Made by a program: the position numbers and the translations under genes
Shown: piece after piece, positions 17,849 to 26,062 of the stretch
How the letters are laid out: every line of letters begins with the position of its first letter
How positions within the stretch are numbered: the first letter of the stretch is position 1
The notes under the pieces: generated by a model
What the model was told of the DNA's origin: nothing
Databases searched by the model: none
Seen by the model: only the letters and a program-made list of their open reading frames with translations
Assembly (NCBI GenBank): GCA_025757685.1
Contig: CP107220.1
Span: 1,071,001 to 1,135,000, forward strand
Direction of reading: 5' to 3'
DNA length: 64,000 bases
Origin: Oscillospiraceae bacterium
GTDB taxonomy: Bacteria > Bacillota > Clostridia > Oscillospirales > Acutalibacteraceae

Positions 17849-18064
17849 TTACCGCTTCCCGCCTAACTTTTCCATCAGTGCCTTGGCCTGGGGAGAATTG
17901 AGCATTTGCTGCAATCGTTCCTTGTCATTCAGTACCGCCTCTAATTTGGCCTTAGTGTCCGGGTCCAGGTTTTGCTGCAAATAGGCCTGCTGCTGTCCAG
18001 CTTTGGCCGCCGCTTGGAATGCCGCCGGGTCAAATCCTTTTTTCTGTTTTCTCGGGTCCTGCAT
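17849..18064 (-). CDS. Small hypothetical protein, helical and charged
   Basis: 71 residues, rich in Gln, Lys and Ala, likely all-helical ('DPDTKAKLEAVLNDKERLQQ'). The frame can start at a GTG three codons earlier, but that GTG lies within the GAGGAG ribosome binding site, which is correctly spaced for the ATG at 18064. First gene of the three-gene leftward unit. Not recognised. The 'LQQMLNSPQAKALMEKLGG' ending resembles the C-terminal helices of several small Firmicute proteins of unknown role. Confidence 0.7.
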   Translation of the reverse strand: MQDPRKQKKGFDPAAFQAAAKAGQQQAYLQQNLDPDTKAKLEAVLNDKERLQQMLNSPQAKALMEKLGGKR

Positions 18065-18098
18065 AAAACGCACTCCTCTTTTTTATCTGCAAAGCCGC

Positions 18099-18127
18099 TT
18101 GCCGTGGGCACGCAGATATGTTATACT
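18099..18127 (+). promoter_or_regulatory. Sigma-A promoter for the rightward phosphoesterase gene
   Basis: TTGCCG, a 17-base spacer and TATACT, 34 bases upstream of the ATG at 18162. Confidence 0.55.
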
Positions 18128-18161
18128 CAGTACATAGTATGCAGAAAGGCGGGGATTATGA

Positions 18162-18623
18162 ATGCGCTTACTGGTCGCCTCGGACTCTCACCGAGCCGCT
18201 GGCAATCTGCTGGACATTGTGGAACTGCACCTGGAGGACAGCGATGTGCTGCTCTTTCTCGGCGACGGCGAGAATGATTTGGAAAATGTGCGTATGTTGT
18301 ACCCCCGGTTGCATATTTTGCAAGTGGCCGGGAATTGCGATTGGGGCAGTGACCTGCCCGCCTGGGGCACAGCCAAACTGGGCGGCAAAACGGTGCTTTA
18401 TACCCACGGCCACCCGTTCCATGTAAAGTTTGGTCTGGCAGAGCTGGAGCAGGCTGCCCGGGAGGCCCACGCAGACATTTGCCTGTTTGGTCACACCCAT
18501 CAGCAGATGACTGACTACCGGGACGGCTTATATCTAATGAACCCCGGCGCGGTGGCAGAGGGCTGCTACGGCATGGTAGACATTACCCCCGGCGGCATTA
18601 TGCTGCTGCCCTGCCGGCTATAA
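18162..18623 (+). CDS. YfcE/MJ0936-type metallophosphoesterase
   Basis: 153 residues with the calcineurin-like metal ligands in order: 'SDSHRA', 'FLGDGEND', 'VAGNCD', 'YTHGHPF' and 'GHTHQ'. This is the compact family of broad-specificity phosphodiesterases such as YfcE. The natural substrate is unknown. It starts a rightward group continuing with the zinc-ribbon protein and the S4-domain protein. The start follows a GGCGGGGATT stretch that provides only a modest ribosome binding site. Confidence 0.88.
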   Translation: MRLLVASDSHRAAGNLLDIVELHLEDSDVLLFLGDGENDLENVRMLYPRLHILQVAGNCDWGSDLPAWGTAKLGGKTVLYTHGHPFHVKFGLAELEQAAREAHADICLFGHTHQQMTDYRDGLYLMNPGAVAEGCYGMVDITPGGIMLLPCRL

Positions 18624-18654
18624 ACACGATTTTCAAAGAAAAGAGGCAGAACCT

Positions 18655-19263
18655 ATGACTTATTGCGAACATTGCGGCCAACCTTTGGCACCCGGCACCG
18701 CAGAATGCCCGGTGTGCCATACCCCCCACTTTGAGGGCTGCACCGCACAGCAGAACGCCCAATCCCAAAGCGCGCCCTACGGTCAGCAGGCATACAGCCA
18801 GCCCCAAGGCGACCCCTACGGCCAACAGGCGCACAACCAGCCACAGGGCGACACTTACGGCCAGCAAAATTACAACCACGGTCAAACGAACTATGGTGAG
18901 CAGGCATATAACGCCGGCTACAACAACTGGGGCAACCCTTACCAGCCCCCCTACGGTGCGCCGGTGAACGAAGCCCAGTACCGCCAAATGACAGAGAAGG
19001 CGGACAACGCCTACATACTGGCCATAATCGGTCTGATCTTAGGGATTATCATGGGTCCGCTGTTCGGCTGGATCATGGGCGGCATTGCCTTGTCGAGCGG
19101 CCGCCAGGCGTATGAGATCACCGGCAGTGAAAAGGCACGCAGCGCCATAAACATTGCCAAGTGGGCCATCGGCGTGTCCACTGCTATCTTTGCCGTTGCC
19201 CTGATCGTGTGTATCTTGATGTTTACTGTATTTTCCGCCACCGTGCTGGGCGGTCTGTACTGA
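18655..19263 (+). CDS. Zinc-ribbon membrane protein with tandem Gln-rich repeats
   Basis: 202 residues. The N-terminus is a zinc ribbon (Cys pairs in 'YCEHCGQPL' and 'CPVCHTPH'), followed by a low-complexity region with a 13-residue repeat ending 'QPQGD', then two hydrophobic segments (about 118-142 and 165-195) of the DUF4190-like membrane kind, containing 'IGLILGIIMGPLFGWIMGGIAL'-type glycine-rich helices. Such proteins are common in Clostridia and their roles are poorly known. The stop overlaps the start of the next gene (ATGA). Confidence 0.75.
   Translation: MTYCEHCGQPLAPGTAECPVCHTPHFEGCTAQQNAQSQSAPYGQQAYSQPQGDPYGQQAHNQPQGDTYGQQNYNHGQTNYGEQAYNAGYNNWGNPYQPPYGAPVNEAQYRQMTEKADNAYILAIIGLILGIIMGPLFGWIMGGIALSSGRQAYEITGSEKARSAINIAKWAIGVSTAIFAVALIVCILMFTVFSATVLGGLY
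18775..18876 (+). repeat. 39-bp tandem coding repeat in the zinc-ribbon protein
   Basis: Two full 39-base units (18775-18813 and 18814-18852) and a partial third unit encode Pro-Tyr-Gly-Gln-Gln-Ala-x-x-Gln-Pro-Gln-Gly-Asp. The copies differ at several bases, including third codon positions, so this is not a recent perfect expansion. Confidence 0.75.
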
Positions 19264-19997
19264 TGGATCAGGCACAGCAGATTAAAAAGCGGTTGGCAGA
19301 ACTGCAAAATCGAGGCACATTTGGCGGCTACACGGTTTATACGGATTTTTTAGGTCTGGAGGAGCAAAGTCTGCTGGCAGAAGTGACCGGCCCCCGGTCG
19401 GTGCCCGCCTACGGCGGATTTGACGGTGCCGAGCGGGTGATGGCAGCCTTTGGCCCGGCGCCGGAGCCGGCGGACTACCCCATCACCTGCCTGCATATTG
19501 TGCCTAAGCAGGAAAAATTTGCCGAGGAGTTGACCCACCGGGACTACTTGGGCACCTTAATGGGCTTAGGGCTGGAGCGGCGGGTGCTGGGCGACATTTT
19601 CCCCTGCGGCAAAGGGGCATATCTCTTTTGCACCGCAGGCATGGCGGAGTATATTGAGACCCAACTGCACCGAGTGCGCCACACAGAGGTGACCTGCACC
19701 CGGGCGGACGACCTGCCCCCGCACCTGCTGCCCCAACCGGAAGACAGAGAAGTGATCGTGCCCTCTCTGCGGCTGGATGTGCTGGTGGGCGCAGTATACA
19801 ATCTCTCCCGCAGCAGCGCAGACAAATTCTTTTTACAGCAAAAGGTATTTGTCAACGGACGGTGCATAGAGAACCGTGCCCACACCGTACAGCCGGGGGA
19901 CAAAATTTCCGTGCGGGGCCACGGCCGATTTACCGCCGGTGCGCCTCTGCGCCGCACAAAAAAAGACCGGCTGGTGGTGCCGGTAGAAGTGTATTAA
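19263..19997 (+). CDS. YlmH-family RNA-binding protein (S4 domain)
   Basis: 244 residues. The C-terminal third is an S4 RNA-binding domain ('LRLDVLVGAVYNLSRSSADK', 'VFVNGRCIENRAHTVQPGDK'), and the N-terminal part is the YlmH-type domain. YlmH in other Firmicutes usually lies in the division-site sepF/divIVA region and has been linked to rescue of stalled ribosomes; here it is in a different context. I start it at the ATG at 19263, which overlaps the previous stop, instead of an upstream in-frame start that would lie inside the preceding gene. Confidence 0.88.
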   Translation: MDQAQQIKKRLAELQNRGTFGGYTVYTDFLGLEEQSLLAEVTGPRSVPAYGGFDGAERVMAAFGPAPEPADYPITCLHIVPKQEKFAEELTHRDYLGTLMGLGLERRVLGDIFPCGKGAYLFCTAGMAEYIETQLHRVRHTEVTCTRADDLPPHLLPQPEDREVIVPSLRLDVLVGAVYNLSRSSADKFFLQQKVFVNGRCIENRAHTVQPGDKISVRGHGRFTAGAPLRRTKKDRLVVPVEVY

Positions 19998-20011
19998 ATC
20001 AAACCCATAGC

Positions 20012-20048
20012 AAAAGGAGCAGTACCTGCAAGTACCGCTCCTTTTTTC
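20012..20048. terminator. Bidirectional intrinsic terminator between convergent genes
   Basis: AAAGGAGC-GTAC pairs with GTAC-GCTCCTTT around a short loop, with T runs on the plus side and As that become Ts on the minus side. It separates the YlmH-type gene from the phosphoesterase read from the other strand. Confidence 0.85.
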
Positions 20049-20050
20049 TT

Positions 20051-21304
20051 TTATGCTATTGGTGCCTTGTAGTCGACCGGGTAGGCGTTTGGGTTCTTCT
20101 CCGGCGGATAATAAGGTGTCATTTGCACCTGTTCTTCTCCATTCCAAAAGGGTTTTTGGTAGTAGGACACCGGTTGGCAGTCAAAGCTGCCGTCCGGGTG
20201 CACAGTAATGCGGGTAAAGCCCCGCTGGGCGCCGTAATTCTTGATGCCGATATAAGCGAGATAGTCCACGGACAGGCCGTAGGTCAACCGTATACCCTTG
20301 TAAGTGACGGACAAATTGTTCAAATGGTCGTGGCCGCAGAATGTGCCCTGGGTGCTGCCCACCTGCTGCAAGGTGTCAAACACATGATCCGGGTGCAAAC
20401 TGGGGAACAGGCCGCCCTTTTCGCCGATGCCGCCGTAGTGCACCTGCACTTCACCGGTGTCTTTATAGCCGTTTTCTTTATAAGCCTCCCAGGCAGTCTT
20501 GTACTGAGCGATGGGAATGTGAAAGAACATCAGGCTCTTTGGCATCGGTGCACCCAACGCCCGGTTGTGGGCGGTCAAGGCTTCCGCCTCGCCCCTGTAC
20601 CAGTCCATTTGGTTCTTGTGCATACCGTCATACTTCCACATAAAGCCCAGGTAGTCGCCGTCCACATAGCTGCCGGTATCGGTAAAAAACAGCGCCTGGG
20701 TCACGGCGCCACGACGGTTCTCCACCACCACGGTATAGTTGCCCACGCCGTCCACGCCCTCCGGCCCGGAGCGGAACAGGCAGTAGGACTTGCTGCCGGC
20801 TTTGGCGAACTTCTGTTCTTGATAATATTTGCCAATATAGCGGCGGTTGTACACCGCGTAGGACTCTGTGTCGTGGTTGCCCAGCACCGGCGCCCAGTAC
20901 ACGCCCAGGTTCTGCATCACCCGGCCAAACAGACGAGCGGCGGTTTTGTTGTTAAATGTGCCGGACTGGAACGGCACCGGGTAGGCAATGTCGCCGGTCA
21001 CAGCCACCAGGTCCGGCTGCTCGGCGGTGACCATACGCACCACGCAGTCAATGGCCCGCCGGTCTTTGAAGAAGCTCATCCAGCCGCCGCCAATGTGCAC
21101 ATCCGTCAGCTGCATAACACGAAAATCCCGATCGGTGGTGAACACCCAACGGCCATCCAGCGGTTGGGGCTGCAACTGATTTTTATACTGTACCGGCGCA
21201 ATGCCCGCCACATACCGCAGCTGTAAAAGCGCCAAAATACCGTTGACCAGCACGGTGAGCAGCACCACAGCCGCCACCACGCCAAGAAGGATCCAAAATA
21301 CCAA
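20051..21304 (-). CDS. Membrane-anchored calcineurin-like phosphoesterase
   Basis: 417 residues. One N-terminal membrane helix (about residues 3-28), then an external metallophosphoesterase domain with 'LTDVHIGGG', 'AVTGDIAYP', 'VLGNHDTESY', 'FHIPIAQY' and 'FCGHDHLN' supplying the dimetal ligands. The start is a TTG at 21304 with GAGG eight bases before it. It follows the Cof-type phosphatase gene by 15 bases, so the two are probably cotranscribed. Related proteins act on sugar- or lipid-linked phosphates, but the substrate is unknown here. Confidence 0.88.
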   Translation of the reverse strand: MVFWILLGVVAAVVLLTVLVNGILALLQLRYVAGIAPVQYKNQLQPQPLDGRWVFTTDRDFRVMQLTDVHIGGGWMSFFKDRRAIDCVVRMVTAEQPDLVAVTGDIAYPVPFQSGTFNNKTAARLFGRVMQNLGVYWAPVLGNHDTESYAVYNRRYIGKYYQEQKFAKAGSKSYCLFRSGPEGVDGVGNYTVVVENRRGAVTQALFFTDTGSYVDGDYLGFMWKYDGMHKNQMDWYRGEAEALTAHNRALGAPMPKSLMFFHIPIAQYKTAWEAYKENGYKDTGEVQVHYGGIGEKGGLFPSLHPDHVFDTLQQVGSTQGTFCGHDHLNNLSVTYKGIRLTYGLSVDYLAYIGIKNYGAQRGFTRITVHPDGSFDCQPVSYYQKPFWNGEEQVQMTPYYPPEKNPNAYPVDYKAPIA

Positions 21305-21319
21305 AGGAATAACCTCGCT

Positions 21320-22147
21320 TTACTCTACAAAATGATGATAAATATAACTGAGCACACCCGCATCGGAAGTGCACGCCACAGCGTTTGCCGCCTGCTTAAG
21401 TTCGTCACAGGCGTTGGCTACCGCCAGCCCGGTGCCGGCGTAGCGGATCATAGACAGATCGTTGCGGCTGTCGCCCACGGCGATCACCTGCTCCGGGGCA
21501 AGCCCCAGGTGCTCCGCCAGTTTTTGCAGGGCGCTGCCCTTGTCCACCCCGCGGCGCAGGATCTCCAAATTGCTCTGCATAGAATAGGTGCAGAGCAGCT
21601 CCGGAAACAGCTCCGTCGCCCGATCTATAAAAGCCCGGCGTTCATCGTCCAGGTGGAAGAAGATATTGAACATCTCCGTTTTTTCCTCCCCGGCCAGCAG
21701 TGCCTCCAAGTCTGTGCAGGGCACTCGGCTGGCCGCCATCACCGGGTGATAGATCGGCTCAATGCGGTAGTAGTCGTAGGCCGCCGGATCCAGCTTATCC
21801 GCCGGGGCATACGGCCGCCCGCCGTAGAACACCTCGATCATAGTATCGTACTGCCGTAGCAAGTGCAGCACCGCCAGTGCCTTTTCCCGGCTGTAATAGC
21901 TGGAAAAGAGGGTCTCCCCTGCCGCATTCACCGCGGCAGCGCCATCGCCGTACACCGCATAGGGCACCAGCGGGTTAAACCGCAGCTCTGCGGGCATTTC
22001 GTAAAAGGTGCGCCCGGTTACCGCAGCAGCGGTCACGCCCGCTGCCGACAGCTGTTCCAGCGCGCAAAAGTTGGCCGGGGCAATTTTGCCGTCACTGCCG
22101 ATGAATGTATCGTCTAAATCAAAAGCCACCAATTTGGGTCTTGTCAT
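21320..22147 (-). CDS. Cof-type HAD-IIB sugar phosphatase
   Basis: 275 residues of the haloacid dehalogenase superfamily, class IIB. The nucleophile motif is 'FDLDDTFI', and the C-terminal motif 'VIAVGDSRNDLSMI' binds magnesium. The cap region lies between about residues 85 and 195. Such enzymes dephosphorylate sugar phosphates or flavin and pyridoxal phosphates with low specificity. The ATG has AAGGAG 11 bases upstream. It precedes the membrane phosphoesterase gene in one unit. Confidence 0.9.
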   Translation of the reverse strand: MTRPKLVAFDLDDTFIGSDGKIAPANFCALEQLSAAGVTAAAVTGRTFYEMPAELRFNPLVPYAVYGDGAAAVNAAGETLFSSYYSREKALAVLHLLRQYDTMIEVFYGGRPYAPADKLDPAAYDYYRIEPIYHPVMAASRVPCTDLEALLAGEEKTEMFNIFFHLDDERRAFIDRATELFPELLCTYSMQSNLEILRRGVDKGSALQKLAEHLGLAPEQVIAVGDSRNDLSMIRYAGTGLAVANACDELKQAANAVACTSDAGVLSYIYHHFVE

Positions 22148-22202
22148 AACAGTCTGTTCTCCTTACCGGTTTTGCACCAGTATATGTCAAATAGAGGAAA
22201 AG

Positions 22203-22230
22203 AGCAAGCGCCGGGGTGACGGCGCCTGCT
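22203..22230 (-). terminator. Possible second terminator below gtrA
   Basis: Minus-strand AGCAGGCGCC pairs with GGCGCTTGCT around GTCACCCC and is followed by CTTTTCC. It is a strong hairpin but has a poor T tract. Confidence 0.45.
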
Positions 22231-22324
22231 CCGAAGAGGGTGCCCGGTACAGAACAAAACAAAATCCGGTGATCGACGGGGAAGTCAGATCAAAACAAAA
22301 AATGCACCGAGCAGGGGTATATCT

Positions 22325-22344
22325 AAAAAGGGCGCTGCCCTCTT
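22325..22344 (-). terminator. Terminator directly after gtrA
   Basis: Minus-strand AGGGC-AGC-GCCCT followed by TTTT, seven bases after the stop codon. Short stem but good T run. Confidence 0.55.
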
Positions 22345-22350
22345 TAGGCG

Positions 22351-22905
22351 TTAGGCAGCCGCACCGGCGGAGGTATCTGCACTCTCCGGCAGCGGTTCCA
22401 CCTTGGCTTTCTTTTTGCGGTGGATGACAAAGCGGTTCAGCGGATAAGTCCACAGGGTGGGTACGGTCATCACCAGCAGCTTGGTGAGCAGGGTGATAAA
22501 CACGCTGTCCCAATGGTGATTGGTGACGATGGTGCCCAGGTACGCACCGAACCAGGTGTTAAAGGCGATGGTGCACACCACCATAATGGTGTAAAGAATG
22601 GTGGACAGCACCGGATTGGCGTCTGCCTGGAAAGTGAGCTTGCGGTTCATCACATACGCCGCCGCGTAGCCGATAACGGCGCTGATGGCGTAGGAGTACA
22701 TATAACCCTTATACTGAATCCCCAGGAAGTGCAGCACCGCATTGTCCGTAACCGGGGTGGTGTTCATACTCTTAAAGACCACATATTGTAAAAAGGCGAA
22801 TACCGCCAACTCCAGCACCGAGGTGCTGGCTCCGGTAAATGTAAACTTGATAAACTTCCAAATTTCTGCATGTTTCTCTGTAAAAGCGACCCATTTTTCT
22901 TTCAT
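22351..22905 (-). CDS. gtrA: GtrA-family lipid-linked sugar flippase-like protein
   Basis: 184 residues with four hydrophobic helices and GtrA features ('FIKFTFTGASTSVLELAVFA', 'YAAAYVMNRKLTF', 'LWTYPLNRFVIHRKKKA'). GtrA/GtcA proteins are thought to flip undecaprenyl-phosphate-linked sugars to the outer face. The C-terminal basic and acidic tail is longer than usual. It is divergent from the two YfhO-type genes. In Bacillus and Listeria, GtcA/GtrA works with a CsbB-type glycosyltransferase and YfhO-type transferase, so this layout points to a shared envelope glycosylation pathway; no CsbB-type gene is seen in the window. Confidence 0.9.
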   Translation of the reverse strand: MKEKWVAFTEKHAEIWKFIKFTFTGASTSVLELAVFAFLQYVVFKSMNTTPVTDNAVLHFLGIQYKGYMYSYAISAVIGYAAAYVMNRKLTFQADANPVLSTILYTIMVVCTIAFNTWFGAYLGTIVTNHHWDSVFITLLTKLLVMTVPTLWTYPLNRFVIHRKKKAKVEPLPESADTSAGAAA

Positions 22906-22965
22906 ACAATAACCTTGCCTTTCTCGCTTTCGGGTGTTTGTAGTTGTCTTTTTGTTTCTGCTGTC

Positions 22966-22994
22966 AGCATACGCCGTCCGCCCATCAACTGCAA
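22966..22994 (-). promoter_or_regulatory. Likely promoter of gtrA
   Basis: Minus-strand TTGCAG, a 17-base spacer and TATGCT, about 60 bases upstream of the gtrA start. The rest of the 22906-23226 gap carries the opposite promoter and shows no gene. Confidence 0.45.
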
Positions 22995-23160
22995 GGTACT
23001 TTACAGAAACTTAACTTGCAAATGACACAAAATAAAAATAACTGACCCCACCTTTACAAACTTTGCAGATTCTTAATACCACCGGACAGATCCAAACGGT
23101 TGCAAAGCACACACCCTTGTGGTAAAATGGCGATATACATTATATATAAAAGGCTCGCCC

Positions 23161-23189
23161 TTGACTTCCCGAGGGTGCGGGATTATAAT
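23161..23189 (+). promoter_or_regulatory. Strong sigma-A promoter of the yfhO pair
   Basis: TTGACT, a 17-base spacer and TATAAT. The spacer itself contains a small inverted repeat (TCCCGAGGGTGCGGGA), which might bind a regulator. It lies 38 bases before the first yfhO-type start. Confidence 0.8.
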
Positions 23190-23226
23190 GTAGGCCGTTT
23201 AATTTGTGCGAAAGAAGAGGATAGTA

Positions 23227-26031
23227 ATGAAAAGCAAGTTGACCGTTCGGCGAAAACCGATGAAAAATAGAAGCCGATTGTTTTTGATCTACACCGCCGC
23301 ATTTTTACTGTGTGCTGCCGGTGTTTATGCCTGCTTTATTGTAAAGGGGCACAGCTTAGTTGTCAGCGGCGACGGATGGAAACAGCACTTCACAGCTTTT
23401 GTTTATTTTGGCCAGTATGGCCGTACTGTACTGCGCACACTGCTGACGGAACATCAACTGGTGCTGCCCCAATGGAACTTCAGCCTGGGCTACGGCGGCG
23501 ATATTCTCACCACCCTGCACTACTATGTAATCGGCGATCCGCTGGACCTGCTGAGCATTGCCTGTCCTACCCGGTACGCCGTGTATCTTTACAGCTTTTT
23601 GTCCCTGTTCCGGCTGTACTTGGCCGGGCTGGGCTTCGGCGCCTTTTGCCGGTATAAAAAGCATGGCGCGCCCCTGCCTGTGGCTGTAGGCAGCGTTTGC
23701 TATGTGTTCTTTACTTACAGCTTCCTTATGGTGGCACGGCACCCGTTCTTTGCCTTACCTATGGTGTACCTGCCCCTGCTGCTTCTAGGCGTAGAGCAGG
23801 TGCTTGCCAAGCGGCGGCCGTATCTGCTCATCGTCACCGTCTTTTTGGCGGCTGTCAGCAATTTTTACTTTTTCTATATGCTGGCGATCATCACGGCCAT
23901 TTATACCGTCTATCGTCTGTGCTGCCTGTATGATCGGCACAGCGCCAAGCAGGCTGTGGGCGGACTGCTGCAAGTGACCCTGTGGGCTGTGGTAGGCGCA
24001 CTGATGAGCGCCGCCATTCTGCTGCCGGTGGTATTGGCTTTTATGAACGATACACGCACCGCCGGCTATCAGTTCAACTGGTTTTATGACGCCAAGTTCT
24101 ATAAGAACTTTCTTTCCACCTACTTCACTTCTTCCAGCGAGCTGGGCAGCCAAACCTACTTGGGCTTTAATGCCATTGCATTTCCGGCCATCTGCCTGCT
24201 GTTCTTTAAGCGCGAACCGGAAGAAAAACCCATGCGTATTCTGTTCATACTGTCTACGCTGTTGCTGTTATTTCCTGCGTTCGGCTGGCTGCTCAACGGT
24301 CTTTCTTATGCAACCAATCGCTGGATCTGGGCATACAGCCTGCTGGTGGCCTATATCGTAACCACCCAGTGGAAAAAGCTGCGCCACATCACCGTGGGTC
24401 AGGCAGTGGCCTGCGTAGGTGCGCTGGCACTCTATTCGCTGCTCGCCATTCCGCTGATGACCACGGACACCCGCAATATCGGCGTATCCGTGCTGCTGGC
24501 TTTCCTGATCATCGTGCTTTGCGCCCTGGCGCCCAAGTTCAAGAAAAAGCACCTGGCAACCGCTTTGGTGCTGGTACTGGTGCTCACCTCCTTTGCCGGC
24601 AACGCCGCCTATTTTTACAGTAGTCACGGCAGCAATTACGCTTCCAAGTTTGTCACCTATGACCAGGTGAGCAAGAAGCTGAAAAACACCGACGCCAAAA
24701 AAGTAAAAAAAGCAGCCAAAAAAGACGACAGCTTTTACCGCTACTCCGGCAGCAATTTGGTCTACAATACAGATTTACTGGCTAAAACCCATTCCACCTC
24801 TTTCTATTGGAGCCTGCAAAATCCGAATATTGCCCAATTTATCAACGAAACAGAGTTACCCGCTCGTGAGGACTATATGTACAAGGATTTGAATGGCAGC
24901 GCCGCTTTGCAAGCCCTGGCCGGTGTCAAATACTATGTACAGAAGAACGGCAACGCCGATGAAGTCCCCTATGGCTTTACCGCATTCAAAAACAAGGTTT
25001 TCCAAAGCAGTAACACCCTGCCCCTGGGTTACACCTATGACAGCGCCATTACCCGGGCGAATTATGAAAAACTGTCCTCGCTGGAGAAGCAGCAGGCCCT
25101 GCTGCAAGGGGTGGTATTGGACAGCGTGCCTACCGGCACGGCACAAACCACTCTGTCCTTTACGGACAAATCCCTGCCCTACACCATCACCGCAGACAAA
25201 AATGTGGCGGTAGACGGCAAAAAGATCCATGTGTATGACAAAGGCGCCAAGGTGACCCTGCATTTTAACGGCACACCAAACAGCGAGACTTATTTACGCA
25301 TGGGGCTGCGCAATTATACGGATTACCCGGCCTATACCTATTACAAGACCCAAGAGAATGACCCGCTACACCGCTATAACAAAGAAAAGTGGGAAAAGAA
25401 GGACGATACGCAAAAAGCCCTTGTAAAGCAGTCGGCCCGCAAGTTCAAACAAGAGACGCTACTTGGGTTCCGATTTGGGTATTCCACAGAGAACATCAGC
25501 GTAAAACAAAGCCGCACATTAAACTTCGCTTCTGCGTATGAGTTGCGCTTTGACGGTTACAAAACCTATACAGTCAATGCCGGCTACAGCAAAGATGCCA
25601 AGACAGATATTACCGTCACTTTTGACGCACGGGGTATCTATGATTTCAGCACCCTGGAGGTGCTGGAGCAGCCTATGGCAGACACAGACAGACAAGTGGC
25701 AAAGCTGGCGGAGAATACGCTGGAGAATATTCAAATCGGCACAGACACGGTAGACGGCACTGTGACCCTGGACCGGTCCAAAATCCTACTGCTGACCATT
25801 CCCTACTGCGACGGCTGGACCGCTACGGTAGACGGCAAGGAAGCTCAGCTGCTGCAAGCCAACACCATGTTCAGCGCGCTGGCACTGGAACCGGGCGAAC
25901 ACACCATTCACCTGACTTACCGCACCCCGCACTTAAAAGCGGGATTGGCGGTGAGCGTACTGGGCTTCGCAGCCTTTGGTGCTACCCTTCTGTGCACAGA
26001 AGTGAAAAAGAGAAAAGAGAGAAAAGCATAA
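23227..26031 (+). CDS. YfhO-family multi-pass membrane glycosyltransferase, copy 1
   Basis: 934 residues with about twelve membrane helices in the first 520 residues and a large external C-terminal domain followed by a final helix at about 905-925. Segments such as 'SDGWKQHFTAFVYFGQYGR'-type sequence after the first helix and 'GGDILTTLHYYVIGDPLDLL' are typical of YfhO proteins, GT-C-like transferases that move lipid-linked sugars to lipoteichoic acid or other surface polymers. I use the ATG at 23227 with AGAGGA upstream, not the GTG seven codons earlier. The next gene is a clear paralogue. A 'DGWTATVDGK' motif near the end is shared by both. Confidence 0.88.
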   Translation: MKSKLTVRRKPMKNRSRLFLIYTAAFLLCAAGVYACFIVKGHSLVVSGDGWKQHFTAFVYFGQYGRTVLRTLLTEHQLVLPQWNFSLGYGGDILTTLHYYVIGDPLDLLSIACPTRYAVYLYSFLSLFRLYLAGLGFGAFCRYKKHGAPLPVAVGSVCYVFFTYSFLMVARHPFFALPMVYLPLLLLGVEQVLAKRRPYLLIVTVFLAAVSNFYFFYMLAIITAIYTVYRLCCLYDRHSAKQAVGGLLQVTLWAVVGALMSAAILLPVVLAFMNDTRTAGYQFNWFYDAKFYKNFLSTYFTSSSELGSQTYLGFNAIAFPAICLLFFKREPEEKPMRILFILSTLLLLFPAFGWLLNGLSYATNRWIWAYSLLVAYIVTTQWKKLRHITVGQAVACVGALALYSLLAIPLMTTDTRNIGVSVLLAFLIIVLCALAPKFKKKHLATALVLVLVLTSFAGNAAYFYSSHGSNYASKFVTYDQVSKKLKNTDAKKVKKAAKKDDSFYRYSGSNLVYNTDLLAKTHSTSFYWSLQNPNIAQFINETELPAREDYMYKDLNGSAALQALAGVKYYVQKNGNADEVPYGFTAFKNKVFQSSNTLPLGYTYDSAITRANYEKLSSLEKQQALLQGVVLDSVPTGTAQTTLSFTDKSLPYTITADKNVAVDGKKIHVYDKGAKVTLHFNGTPNSETYLRMGLRNYTDYPAYTYYKTQENDPLHRYNKEKWEKKDDTQKALVKQSARKFKQETLLGFRFGYSTENISVKQSRTLNFASAYELRFDGYKTYTVNAGYSKDAKTDITVTFDARGIYDFSTLEVLEQPMADTDRQVAKLAENTLENIQIGTDTVDGTVTLDRSKILLLTIPYCDGWTATVDGKEAQLLQANTMFSALALEPGEHTIHLTYRTPHLKAGLAVSVLGFAAFGATLLCTEVKKRKERKA

Positions 26032-26062
26032 TTTTCAATTCTATGGCAAGAGGCAAAGAGTA

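Noticed and set aside
19862..21226. A 454-codon open frame on the plus strand
   Set aside because: Antisense to the membrane phosphoesterase, whose metal motifs are complete, and it crosses a terminator.
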